A stretch of DNA of 6,703 nucleotides from an uncultured Devosia sp. GTDB lineage: Bacteria; Pseudomonadota; Alphaproteobacteria; Rhizobiales; Devosiaceae. The stretch lies in NCBI GenBank assembly GCA_946481445.1, contig CAMLOA010000106.1, positions 1 to 6,703 on the forward strand. Reading direction: 5' to 3'. Positions within the stretch are counted from its first letter, which is position 1. The number at the start of each line of letters is the position of its first letter. Shown piece by piece: positions 1-6,703 of the stretch. The notes beneath the pieces were generated by a model. It did no database searches, was not told the DNA's origin, and saw nothing but the letters and a program-made list of their open reading frames with translations. The position numbers were made by a program, and so were the translations under genes.

Positions 1-779
1 CCCAAGGCCAGCAGGCGACCGACGTCGCCGGCGTCGAGCAGGCGGCCCTCCAGTATGTCCGCATCAATCTCCCCCGGCAGGCGCGGCGCCATCATGCCCA
101 GCTGGCGCCGCAGATTGGCCTTGGCGGCGGATGTGTCGGCCAGCACGGCCTTGAGCTTGCGGCCATCGGCAAGCGCCAGCTCGATGGCCGCCTCGATCTG
201 GAAGTCGCTGAGCAGGCTGAACAGCGTATCCACTGCCGTGGCGGCACCCTCGCCCCGCAAGCCCTCGGCAAGCACAGCGGCGCGGGCCTTCGCCAGCAAC
301 CGGATGCGCTCCTCGTCCTCGATGACCTTGAAATCGAACGGCACGCCGGCCTCGAGCGGGAAGCGGTGCAGCACGCTTTCGCAGAAGGCGTGGATGGTGA
401 CGATCTTGAGCCCGCCCGGTGTTTCCAGGGCCTCGGCGAACAGGGTGCGCGCCCGCCCGACCAGCTCGGGCGCCGGGGCGCTGCCCAGCACATCCCTGAG
501 GTCCTTGACCAGGTCCGGTTCGGGCAGCGTGGCCCAGCGGGCCAGCTCCCCGGCCACGCGGTGGCGCATTTCGGCCGCGGCGGCCTTGGTATAGGTCAGG
601 CACAGGATGGCCTGCGGACGGGCGCCGGCCAGCAGCAGGCGCAGCACGCGCCGCGTCAGCACATAGGTCTTGCCCGATCCGGCATTGGCCGACACCCAGA
701 TGGAGAGGTAGGGGTCGGCGGCGCGCGCCTGGTTGGTGCGGGTTTCATTCGAAATGACAGGCTTACCGCGCTCGTTCAC
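1..779 (-). CDS. addA: AddA helicase-nuclease subunit, N-terminal part (gene continues beyond the left edge)
   Basis: This is the N-terminus of AddA, the UvrD/Rep-type (SF1A) helicase and nuclease subunit of AddAB, which unwinds and resects double-strand breaks to load RecA. The window holds 259 codons plus two bases; full alphaproteobacterial AddA has roughly 1,150 residues, so the remaining helicase motifs and the C-terminal nuclease domain are outside. Visible signals are a Q-motif-like Gln17 (TNQARAADP), the Walker A motif SANAGSGKT at 30-38 with Lys37 and Thr38, motif Ia LTYTKAAAAEM at 61-71, and the conserved TIHAFCESVLHRFP at 128-141. The start is GTG at 779-777. It overlaps the addB stop as GTGA and has an AGGAGG ten bases upstream. 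The next in-frame ATG is codon 71, inside motif Ia, so it cannot be the start. The family call is firm. The start is well supported, though GTG cannot be proved without expression data. Confidence 0.95.
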   Translation of the reverse strand, partial: MNERGKPVISNETRTNQARAADPYLSIWVSANAGSGKTYVLTRRVLRLLLAGARPQAILCLTYTKAAAAEMRHRVAGELARWATLPEPDLVKDLRDVLGSAPAPELVGRARTLFAEALETPGGLKIVTIHAFCESVLHRFPLEAGVPFDFKVIEDEERIRLLAKARAAVLAEGLRGEGAATAVDTLFSLLSDFQIEAAIELALADGRKLKAVLADTSAAKANLRRQLGMMAPRLPGEIDADILEGRLLDAGDVGRLLAL

Positions 780-3700
780 GGGATCAGGTCCTCCTCGTCC
801 TCTTCGACGGCGGTCCATTCATCCATGCGCGCCAGGTGGTCATAGGCCCCCGGGAAGCGCTGGGTCTTGAGGGGGAGCAGGCGGGCGGGCATCGGCGTGT
901 CGTGAAACAGGAAATAGTCGACATGGCGCTGCATGCGCAGGGTGACTTCCTCGACCGCACCCATCAGGGTCTGGTCCTTGGGCAGCGAATAGGGCATGGG
1001 CCGGAAGGCGTCGGGTCCCAGCCCGATCTTGATATAGGTCAGGGCGGAACTGTCGGCGGCGGGCACGCCGGGCATCGCACCGGCGCCGACCATGGCGGCC
1101 TCGAGCAGCATCTGCGGCGCCTCGAAGGCCCTCATCACGCCGGCGGCAGGAACCGAGCCGGTCTTGAAATCGAGGATCTGCACGCTGCCATCGGTCATTT
1201 CGTCGACGCGGTCGGCGCGGCCTTTTAGGGCAAAGCCCAGGGGCAGGTCCCAGAGCCCATCGATCTCGGCGTGGCGCCGCACGACGGCATGATTGCGGGC
1301 CCGCTCGAAGGCGAGGAACTGCCGCGCCGCGGTTTCGAATCGGTGGATCCAGATGTCCCGCTGCTCTGCCATGCCTTCGAGGGTGCCAAAGCCCTGGCGC
1401 GCGAGCGACATCAGCGCATCGAGCGCCCCGGGTGCGGTGACGTCGTTGCCGGCGGTAACGAAGTCGCCGAAAATGTCGTGCACGATCGTGCCGCGCTCGC
1501 GCGCCTCCACCGGGACGCCCAGCGGGTCCAACGGCCTGAGGCCCAGCACATGCTTGGCATAAATGTCGTAGGGCGAGCGCATCAGCGTCTCGATCTCGGT
1601 GACAGAGAGCTGGCGCGGCCGCACCTGGGCGGGCGGGTTGGGAGCGGGCCGGACCTCGGCGCGGCTCAGGGTAACGGCATCGATGCGGCGGGCCTGCGTC
1701 AGCCAGGTGGCCCCGCGCTGCTGCCACACATCGATCCAGCGTTGCCGACCCTCCCCGTCGGTACGCTTGGACTTGCCGGCATCGTCCGAGAAGCCGGCAA
1801 ACGCATCCAGCCGCTGCAGCAGGCGGCTGGGCTGGGCCGGGCTGGTGCCGATGCGCTGCGCATAGGCGATGATCACCTCGGTATTGCCCAGGCCCTGCAC
1901 GAAATCGTGGGCCGCCTGGCCCTGCCGCCGCTCGGGCGGTTCCAGCCCGGCCTTGAGGCGCATGCCGCGGCTCAGCCAGGGGCCCGGATCGGCGGCCTCC
2001 GGCCAGACGCCCTCGTTGAGCCCCGCCAGGATCAGCCGATCCGGGCTCATCAGCCGCGCCTCGAGCTGGCCCCAGATGGCAATGTCGGCGCGCCGTTCCT
2101 GGCGCGTACGCACCTGGAATCCGCTCATCAGGGTGGCAAGGACCCGGTCGAGCCCGGCGGGCGCAAAGCGATGCCCCTGCCCCGCGGCCGCGGCGATCTG
2201 TGCTGCCCAGCGGCCCAGTTCGTCCCGCCCGGGAATGTCGGCGCCGTCGGCCACGGCGGTGAAGGCCGCACAGACCGCCTCGGCCAGCGCCGCGGCGGTG
2301 ATGTGCTGCTCGGCCAGGAGGGCGAAGACCGGGGACAGCCCTGCCTGCACGCGCACGAGGAAGGCCTCGATCGCCTCCCCCCGTTCCGGCTTGAGCCGGC
2401 GGGCCGGATGCTTGCTCGTCCCGGCGAGGTTGTCGGCAAGGAGCTTGCGCAATCCGTCCAGGCCTGGATTGGCCCGTTGTCCGCGCAGCAGGCCCAGCTC
2501 GATATCGTCGGCAAGCCGGCCGATGTCGCTGCGCGGCAGGCCGAAAAGCGCGGCGCGGTTGCGCAACAGACCCATCAGGTCGACCGGCGCACACTGGCTG
2601 GCCGCCACGGCCAGGATCTGCCGCACCAGCCGGCCCGCTGCCGATTGGAACAGGGGGGTGCCGGCGGCATCGTCGACCAGGATGTCAAAGCGCTTGAGTT
2701 CGGCGGCGATGCGCCGGGCCAGGTTGCGGTCCGGGGTGACGATGCCGACCGTCCGGCCATTGGCGAGGCCGTCGCGTGCCGCCAGCGCGATGGCTCTGGC
2801 TTGCTCATCCTCGTTGCGCGCGGCGATCACCGACAGGCCGGCGCTGGCCATGCCCAGATCGAGGGCGGTCAGGCGCTGCTCGGGCCAGCGGGCGGTGTCC
2901 TTGGTCAGGGCCAGGGCCCGATTGACGAAGCTGGTGCGCAGGTCGTCGCGCGGCACCAGTTCTGTCACCGATCCTGCGCCTGCATCGAGGAGGCGCAGAA
3001 GCCGGGCCAGACCGTATTGCGGGTGGCCATGGGGGTTGTTTGCCGCATCGAGCAGGGCTGCGTGGTCGGCCTGGCTCATCGCACAGTCGAGGCCCGGCAG
3101 CACGATCGCGCCGCGCGGCAAGAGGCTGATAGCCTTGAGCAGCCGCGCCGTGGCGGGGATGGAGCCGGTGGAGCCCGCCGCGATCACCGGACGGTCGCCA
3201 TAGAGAAACGAGGCCGCCTTGGCCTGCCGGTCGAGCCGCTGCCGGCGCAGGGCGGCACCATCCTCGAGCCCCCAGCCGGCCAGCCGCTGGGGCCAGTATT
3301 CAAGGGCGATGGCCAGAAAATTCAGCGTCTGCAGCCAGTAGGTGCCCAGGTCGCCCTCAAGCTCGGGCGAGATCGCCCCGATATCGGCTGCGCTGCGCTC
3401 CTCGGTCAGCAGGTCGTCGATCAGCTGGCCCAGGGATTCGGCCATGGCGAGGATTTCGGCGGCGGTCGGCGGCGACGAAAAGGCCTCGCTGCCCTTGTCG
3501 CTGGCGGCCCAGGCTGCCACCAGCTCGGAGAGGACCAGCCGCCGTTCGAGCGCCGTGGCCGCCGGCTTCAGCGCCTCGCCCTCGAAAGGCGGCAGGAAGG
3601 GCTCCTCGTCCTCGGCTTCCCCGCCGAATGTGCGCAGGTCCGGCAGCAGGCCATGGCCCCTGCGGGCAAATTCGTCGGCCAGTGCCAGCCTGGCGCGGCG

Positions 3701-3838
3701 CGTGGGCAGGATGATGGTGACGTCGCTGAGCCAGAAGGGGCCGTGCCGGTCCCAGCCACCCAGCAGGGTTCCGTCGATCACCTTTTCGGCCAGTGTGGGC
3801 AGGAATTTCGCATGCGGCGCGATGGAATAAAGGGTCAT
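776..3838 (-). CDS. addB: Double-strand break repair protein AddB, alphaproteobacterial type
   Basis: AddB is the partner of AddA in the DNA-end resection complex. It has a helicase-like fold and carries one of the two nuclease domains. The ORF encodes 1020 residues from the ATG at 3838, a normal length for the alphaproteobacterial family. The N-terminal region has ILPTRRARLALADEF (43-57), typical of this subfamily, and no Walker A P-loop is visible, which fits a non-ATPase, inactive-helicase role. LILAGLNEGVWPE at 602-614 is another family motif. The C-terminal PD-(D/E)XK nuclease domain shows His787 (ERGTIVHDIF), Glu858, GRADRVD at 873-879 with Asp876, ILDFKTG with Asp890 and Lys892, and Gln909 (APQMLLE). 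The protein has only three cysteines (252, 416, 523), none near the C-terminus. The reading frame extends 79 codons upstream to 4075, but that part lies opposite the murU frame. The ATG at 3838 forms an ATGA overlap with the murU stop and gives the standard N-terminus. Upstream there is only a weak GAAG, so coupling to murU is likely. Confidence 0.96.
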   Translation of the reverse strand: MTLYSIAPHAKFLPTLAEKVIDGTLLGGWDRHGPFWLSDVTIILPTRRARLALADEFARRGHGLLPDLRTFGGEAEDEEPFLPPFEGEALKPAATALERRLVLSELVAAWAASDKGSEAFSSPPTAAEILAMAESLGQLIDDLLTEERSAADIGAISPELEGDLGTYWLQTLNFLAIALEYWPQRLAGWGLEDGAALRRQRLDRQAKAASFLYGDRPVIAAGSTGSIPATARLLKAISLLPRGAIVLPGLDCAMSQADHAALLDAANNPHGHPQYGLARLLRLLDAGAGSVTELVPRDDLRTSFVNRALALTKDTARWPEQRLTALDLGMASAGLSVIAARNEDEQARAIALAARDGLANGRTVGIVTPDRNLARRIAAELKRFDILVDDAAGTPLFQSAAGRLVRQILAVAASQCAPVDLMGLLRNRAALFGLPRSDIGRLADDIELGLLRGQRANPGLDGLRKLLADNLAGTSKHPARRLKPERGEAIEAFLVRVQAGLSPVFALLAEQHITAAALAEAVCAAFTAVADGADIPGRDELGRWAAQIAAAAGQGHRFAPAGLDRVLATLMSGFQVRTRQERRADIAIWGQLEARLMSPDRLILAGLNEGVWPEAADPGPWLSRGMRLKAGLEPPERRQGQAAHDFVQGLGNTEVIIAYAQRIGTSPAQPSRLLQRLDAFAGFSDDAGKSKRTDGEGRQRWIDVWQQRGATWLTQARRIDAVTLSRAEVRPAPNPPAQVRPRQLSVTEIETLMRSPYDIYAKHVLGLRPLDPLGVPVEARERGTIVHDIFGDFVTAGNDVTAPGALDALMSLARQGFGTLEGMAEQRDIWIHRFETAARQFLAFERARNHAVVRRHAEIDGLWDLPLGFALKGRADRVDEMTDGSVQILDFKTGSVPAAGVMRAFEAPQMLLEAAMVGAGAMPGVPAADSSALTYIKIGLGPDAFRPMPYSLPKDQTLMGAVEEVTLRMQRHVDYFLFHDTPMPARLLPLKTQRFPGAYDHLARMDEWTAVEEDEEDLIP
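790..795 (-). promoter_or_regulatory. Shine-Dalgarno sequence of addA inside the end of addB
   Basis: The minus strand reads AGGAGG here, followed by ten bases and then the GTG start of addA. It is a full match to the anti-Shine-Dalgarno core, with spacing slightly longer than the usual optimum. It lies within the last codons of addB, in the run of Glu and Asp codons (EEDEEDLIP tail), so the DNA serves both purposes. It supports the GTG start and suggests that addA can recruit ribosomes itself as well as by coupling to addB termination. Confidence 0.7.
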
Positions 3839-4530
3839 GGCTTCAGCCGCTGCTCGGCCGCTGCCAGCGCCTCCGGATCGCCGACATGGAACCATGGGGC
3901 ATCGAGCGCCACCCCGAACAGCGTCTCCCGTTCGAGGCAGTTCTCGAACAGCGCGTTGAGCGAGAACGGCTCGTCGGGCGTGTCTTCGAACAGGCGCTTG
4001 CCCATCAGCGCCACGCCGCCATAGATGACCGGCGCGCCATAGTCGCGCGTCACAAGCCCTTGTGGCGATAGGCAAAAATCGTGGCTGCGCCCGAAACCGG
4101 TGGCGTCGCGCGGATGCACGCAGAGCAACACCATTTCGGCCTCCCCGCCGCGATAGCGCGCCAGCATCCGCCCGATCGGGGCATCGCTGCCGGCTGGCCA
4201 GAAGGCATCGGTATTCATCACCAGGATGGGGTCGGAATGGAGCATGGGCAGCGCCCGCTTCACCCCGCCGCCCGTCCCCAGCAGGTCATCCTCGCGGCTG
4301 ACCTTCAGCAGCCCGCCGAAATGGGCGAGAATCTGGTCGGCGCGGTAATGCGCATTGGCCACGAAGCGCTGCGCGCCCTCGGCCCGGGCATTGGCCATGA
4401 TGCGCTCGATCAGCGGCATGCCGGCCACCGGCACCAGCGGCTTGGGCAGGGTCTCGGTGATCGGCCGCAGCCGGGTTCCAAGCCCCGCGGCCAGCAGCAT
4501 GACATCAGGGAATCGCTCGTTTGCGGTCAT
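3835..4530 (-). CDS. murU: MurU-like sugar-1-phosphate nucleotidyltransferase
   Basis: This is a 231-residue nucleotidyltransferase of the GT-A-like NTP_transferase family. The best match is MurU, which joins N-acetylmuramate 1-phosphate to UTP to give UDP-MurNAc in cytoplasmic peptidoglycan recycling, bypassing the fosfomycin-sensitive MurA step. The pyrophosphorylase signature LAAGLGTRLRP is at 13-23, followed by PKPLVPVAG (29-37) with Lys30. GTGGG is at 85-89, NTD at 106-108 gives a metal-binding Asp108, and WFHVGDPEAL near the end gives Asp218 as the probable second metal ligand. Length and lack of any C-terminal hexapeptide domain suit MurU (about 220-240 residues) and exclude GlmU. Its place directly before addB is the usual alphaproteobacterial position. 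Such genes are often labelled mannose-1-phosphate guanylyltransferase; the substrate is inferred, not shown. The ATG at 4530 has no clear Shine-Dalgarno, and neither does the next ATG at codon 11 (4500). The upstream neighbour is pheT, not the kinase gene amgK. Confidence 0.85.
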   Translation of the reverse strand: MTANERFPDVMLLAAGLGTRLRPITETLPKPLVPVAGMPLIERIMANARAEGAQRFVANAHYRADQILAHFGGLLKVSREDDLLGTGGGVKRALPMLHSDPILVMNTDAFWPAGSDAPIGRMLARYRGGEAEMVLLCVHPRDATGFGRSHDFCLSPQGLVTRDYGAPVIYGGVALMGKRLFEDTPDEPFSLNALFENCLERETLFGVALDAPWFHVGDPEALAAAEQRLKP

Positions 4531-4549
4531 GCGGCGATAAGAGCGATGC

Positions 4550-4574
4550 GGGCGGCGCCTGTAAAGCGCCGCCC
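4550..4574 (-). terminator. Perfect GC hairpin just after pheT; possible terminator or attenuator
   Basis: GGGCGGCGC at 4550-4558 and GCGCCGCCC at 4566-4574 form a perfect 9-bp stem with a 7-base loop (TTTACAG on the minus strand). It begins four bases after the pheT stop codon and ends 19 bases before the murU start. The position is that of a pheT transcript end. However, no run of T follows on the minus strand (GCATCGCTCTTATCGCC), so it is not a classical intrinsic terminator. It could instead protect the 3' end, act with Rho, or allow partial read-through into murU-addB-addA. Confidence 0.5.
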
Positions 4575-4578
4575 AGGA

Positions 4579-6703
4579 TCAGGCCCGCAGCACGCCGCCG
4601 CTCTGCTTGACCACGGCCGCGACGATGCCGGCGGAAACCTTGTCGATCTCCTCGTCGGTCAGCGTCTTGCCGGTCGGCTGCAGCGTCACGGCGATGGCCA
4701 CGGACTTCTTGCCCTCCCCGACATGGGCGCCCTCGAACACGTCGAAGACGCTGACATCGGTGATCAGCGCCTTGTCGGCGCCGCGCGCGGCTTTCAGGAT
4801 CGCCCCGGCCGTGACGGACTTGTCGACCACGAAGGCGAAGTCGCGGCTCACAGGCATGAGGCTCGACAGGTTCAGCGCCGGCTTGGTGCGGGTGGCCTTC
4901 TTGCGCGGCTCGGGCAGGGCGTCGAGATCAAGCTCGAAGGCGGCGACGGGACCGTCGAGGTCGAGGTCCGCCGCCCAGGCCGGATGCAGTTCGCCGAACC
5001 AGGCAATGGTCTTGGGGCCCTGCGCGACGCGGCCGCCGCGGCCGGGATGGCTCCATGGCGCCGGTTCGGCCAGCACCTGCATCTTGTCGATATCATAGCC
5101 CAGCGCGTCGAGCACGGCGCCCAGGTCCGCCTTGGCATCGAACACGCCCACGGCCTCGACCTTGCCCGACCAGTGCCGGCCGGCGCCCGCGAGCTTCGCC
5201 GTGCCAGTCCGGATGCCGGTGGCATAGGTGTGCTGCCCTTCGGGCGCATCCGAGAGAAACACCTGGCCCACTTCGAAAATGGCGAGGTCGGCAAAGCCGC
5301 GATTGGCATTGCGGGTGGCGGCCGCCAGCAGGCCCGGCAGCAGCGAGGGCCGCATGTCGGTCATATCGGATGCGATCGCATTGGCCAGCTGCAGCGCCTC
5401 GCTGCCGCCGCCGAAGCGGGTGGCCTCGTCATGGCCGATGAAGCTCCAGGTCACCGCTTCATCCAGGCCCCGTGCCGCCAGGGCCCGGCGGGCGACGCGG
5501 CGGCGGTTCTGGATGGTGGTCAGCATGCGCGGCGCCACATGCGTGAGGCGTGGCAGCGGTTCCTTGGGCACATTGTCGACGCCCACCATGCGCATGACCT
5601 CTTCGACCAGGTCCGCCTTCTGCGTCACGTCGGGACGCCAGCTGGGCACCTTGACCGTCAGCGGATCGCCGCCGGTACAGGCAAAGCCCAGCCGGGTCAG
5701 GATGGCGGTAATCTCGGCGGGCGCCACATCCAGTCCGGTCAGGCGCCGGACTTCGGATAGCGGGAAGGTGATGACCGTGTCGGGGAACACGTCCGCGCCG
5801 GAAATGGCCGGCTCCATCGGCTCGCCGCCGCACAGATCCAGCACCAGCCGCGTCGCCAGTTCTAGCCCCGGCTCGGTCAGCGCCGGATCGACACTGCGCT
5901 CAAGCCGGTAGCGGGCATCGGAGACGATGCCGGTCTTGCGGCCGCTCTGCGCAATCAGGTCGGGGTCCCAACTGGCGCATTCCATGAAGACATTGGTGGT
6001 GGCTTCGGTCACGCCCGAGCGGATGCCGCCCATAATGCCGCCCAGGCAGAGCGGGCCCTTGTCGTCGGCGATGACGGTCATGGTCTCGTCGAGCACATAG
6101 ACCTTGTTGTCGAGCGCGTCGAAGCTTTCGCCGCGCGCATTGCGCAGCACCATGGCGCCCTCCACCTTGTCGGCGTCATAGGCATGCAGCGGCCGCCCCC
6201 AGCCCAGCGACACCAGGTTGGTGATATCGACCACGGCATTGATCGGCCGCAGGCCCACGGCGCGCAGGCGCTGCTGCAGCCAGGCCGGCGAGGGTCCGTT
6301 CCTCACGCCCTTGATATAGCGCCCGCCGAACTTGCGGATGGCCTTGGGCTCGTCGGGGCCGAACTGGTGCGGCAGCGGCGGGATCGGGCTCTTGCCCTGG
6401 GACGGCACCGGCGTGAAATCGGCGGACTTGAGCTTTCCCAGCCCATAGGCGGCCAGATCCCGGGCAATGCCATGGACGCCGGTGGCGTCGCCCCGATTGG
6501 GGGTGATGGAGATGTCGAAGACCACGCCGTCTATGCCGGCATAGTCGACGAACTTGACGCCGATCGGCGCATCCTCAGGCAGCTCGATAATGCCGTCATG
6601 ATCGTTGCTGAGTTCCAGTTCGGCATTGGAGCACAGCATGCCATTGCTGACCTGGCCGCGGATATTGCCCTTGCCGATGGTCATGTCCTTGCCCGGAATA
6701 TAG
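4579..6703 (-). CDS. pheT: Phenylalanyl-tRNA synthetase beta subunit, N-terminus missing at the right edge
   Basis: PheT is the beta chain of the cytosolic alpha2-beta2 enzyme that charges tRNA-Phe; it binds tRNA and hydrolyses mischarged Tyr-tRNA. The window holds 707 codons of about 800. The frame continues without a stop to the edge (YIPGKD precedes the Met at 6684), so that Met is internal and roughly the first 95 residues lie outside. Numbering from that Met, the end of the tRNA-binding OB fold is at 1-45 (NGMLCS, ELPEDAP). The B3/4 editing domain is at about 110-285, with RPINAVVDITN at 146-156, GGIMGG at 215-220 and DARYRLERSVDPA at 256-268. The B5 domain is at about 300-372 (PSWRPDVTQKADLVEEV), and the catalytic-like core at about 375-590 (RPSLLPGLL, AIFEVGQVF). 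The FDX-ACB anticodon-binding domain is at about 608-701 (PVSRDFAFVVD, LQPTGKTLTDEEI). The stop is TGA at 4581-4579. No break or missing domain is seen. pheS is expected just outside to the right. Confidence 0.98.
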   Translation of the reverse strand, partial: YIPGKDMTIGKGNIRGQVSNGMLCSNAELELSNDHDGIIELPEDAPIGVKFVDYAGIDGVVFDISITPNRGDATGVHGIARDLAAYGLGKLKSADFTPVPSQGKSPIPPLPHQFGPDEPKAIRKFGGRYIKGVRNGPSPAWLQQRLRAVGLRPINAVVDITNLVSLGWGRPLHAYDADKVEGAMVLRNARGESFDALDNKVYVLDETMTVIADDKGPLCLGGIMGGIRSGVTEATTNVFMECASWDPDLIAQSGRKTGIVSDARYRLERSVDPALTEPGLELATRLVLDLCGGEPMEPAISGADVFPDTVITFPLSEVRRLTGLDVAPAEITAILTRLGFACTGGDPLTVKVPSWRPDVTQKADLVEEVMRMVGVDNVPKEPLPRLTHVAPRMLTTIQNRRRVARRALAARGLDEAVTWSFIGHDEATRFGGGSEALQLANAIASDMTDMRPSLLPGLLAAATRNANRGFADLAIFEVGQVFLSDAPEGQHTYATGIRTGTAKLAGAGRHWSGKVEAVGVFDAKADLGAVLDALGYDIDKMQVLAEPAPWSHPGRGGRVAQGPKTIAWFGELHPAWAADLDLDGPVAAFELDLDALPEPRKKATRTKPALNLSSLMPVSRDFAFVVDKSVTAGAILKAARGADKALITDVSVFDVFEGAHVGEGKKSVAIAVTLQPTGKTLTDEEIDKVSAGIVAAVVKQSGGVLRA

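Noticed and set aside
64..603. A 179-codon minus-strand frame, and another of 179 codons on the plus strand at 55-594
   Set aside because: Both overlap the addA frame, which shows Walker A and other helicase motifs. Neither shadow has recognisable features.
840..2594. A 584-codon open frame on the minus strand within addB
   Set aside because: It is an alternative frame of addB, very rich in Arg, Pro, Gly and Ala. The addB frame across the same bases carries conserved nuclease motifs.
1271..4024. A 917-codon open frame on the plus strand, opposite addB and part of murU
   Set aside because: It is antisense to genes with clear family motifs. Its composition (rich in Gly, Arg, Gln, His and Ala, with no recognisable domain) is that expected from the complement of GC-rich codons, where stops are rare.
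3839..4075. A 79-codon N-terminal extension of addB
   Set aside because: The extension is Arg-rich and lies opposite no free DNA: it is another frame of murU. The ATG at 3838 gives the standard AddB N-terminus and the ATGA overlap.
4081..5760. A 559-codon open frame on the plus strand, opposite murU and pheT
   Set aside because: It spans the end of one real gene, the gap and much of another on the opposite strand. It contains no known motif and has the same GC-shadow composition.
6682..6684. The Met at 6684 as the start of PheT
   Set aside because: The frame stays open to the window edge with typical PheT residues (YIPGKD), and a start here would remove most of the tRNA-binding domain.

Overview
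The window looks like an ordinary chromosomal segment of a GC-rich alphaproteobacterium. A Hyphomicrobiales member, possibly Devosia-like, is my guess from protein style, but genus cannot be fixed without a search. Evidence for the class is the alphaproteobacterial form of AddB, the murU-addB-addA gene order that is common there, and dense GC-rich coding DNA that leaves long stop-free frames on the opposite strand.

All four genes lie on the minus strand, so they read from right to left. From the right edge: pheT (phenylalanyl-tRNA synthetase beta chain, N-terminus cut off by the window edge); a 48-base gap holding a perfect 9-bp GC hairpin; a MurU-like sugar-1-phosphate nucleotidyltransferase; addB (complete, 1020 residues from the chosen ATG); and addA (first 259 codons only, running off the left edge). 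addA begins with GTG, so it is easily missed by a search that accepts only ATG starts.

The last three genes are joined by two 4-base start/stop overlaps (ATGA between murU and addB, GTGA between addB and addA). This is the layout of a translationally coupled operon. AddA and AddB form the helicase-nuclease that resects double-strand breaks for RecA-dependent repair, so coupling suits their joint assembly. MurU belongs to peptidoglycan sugar recycling and has no direct biochemical link to AddAB; the pairing is a conserved neighbourhood in alphaproteobacteria. Here murU sits directly behind pheT, and the usual partners amgK and tsaE are not between them.

No RNA genes, insertion sequences, CRISPR arrays, long repeats or mobile elements are visible, and no non-coding stretch exceeds 48 bases. 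I see no sign of a novel system. The points worth a second look are the gene order at the pheT-murU junction, the hairpin there, and the start signals of the coupled genes.
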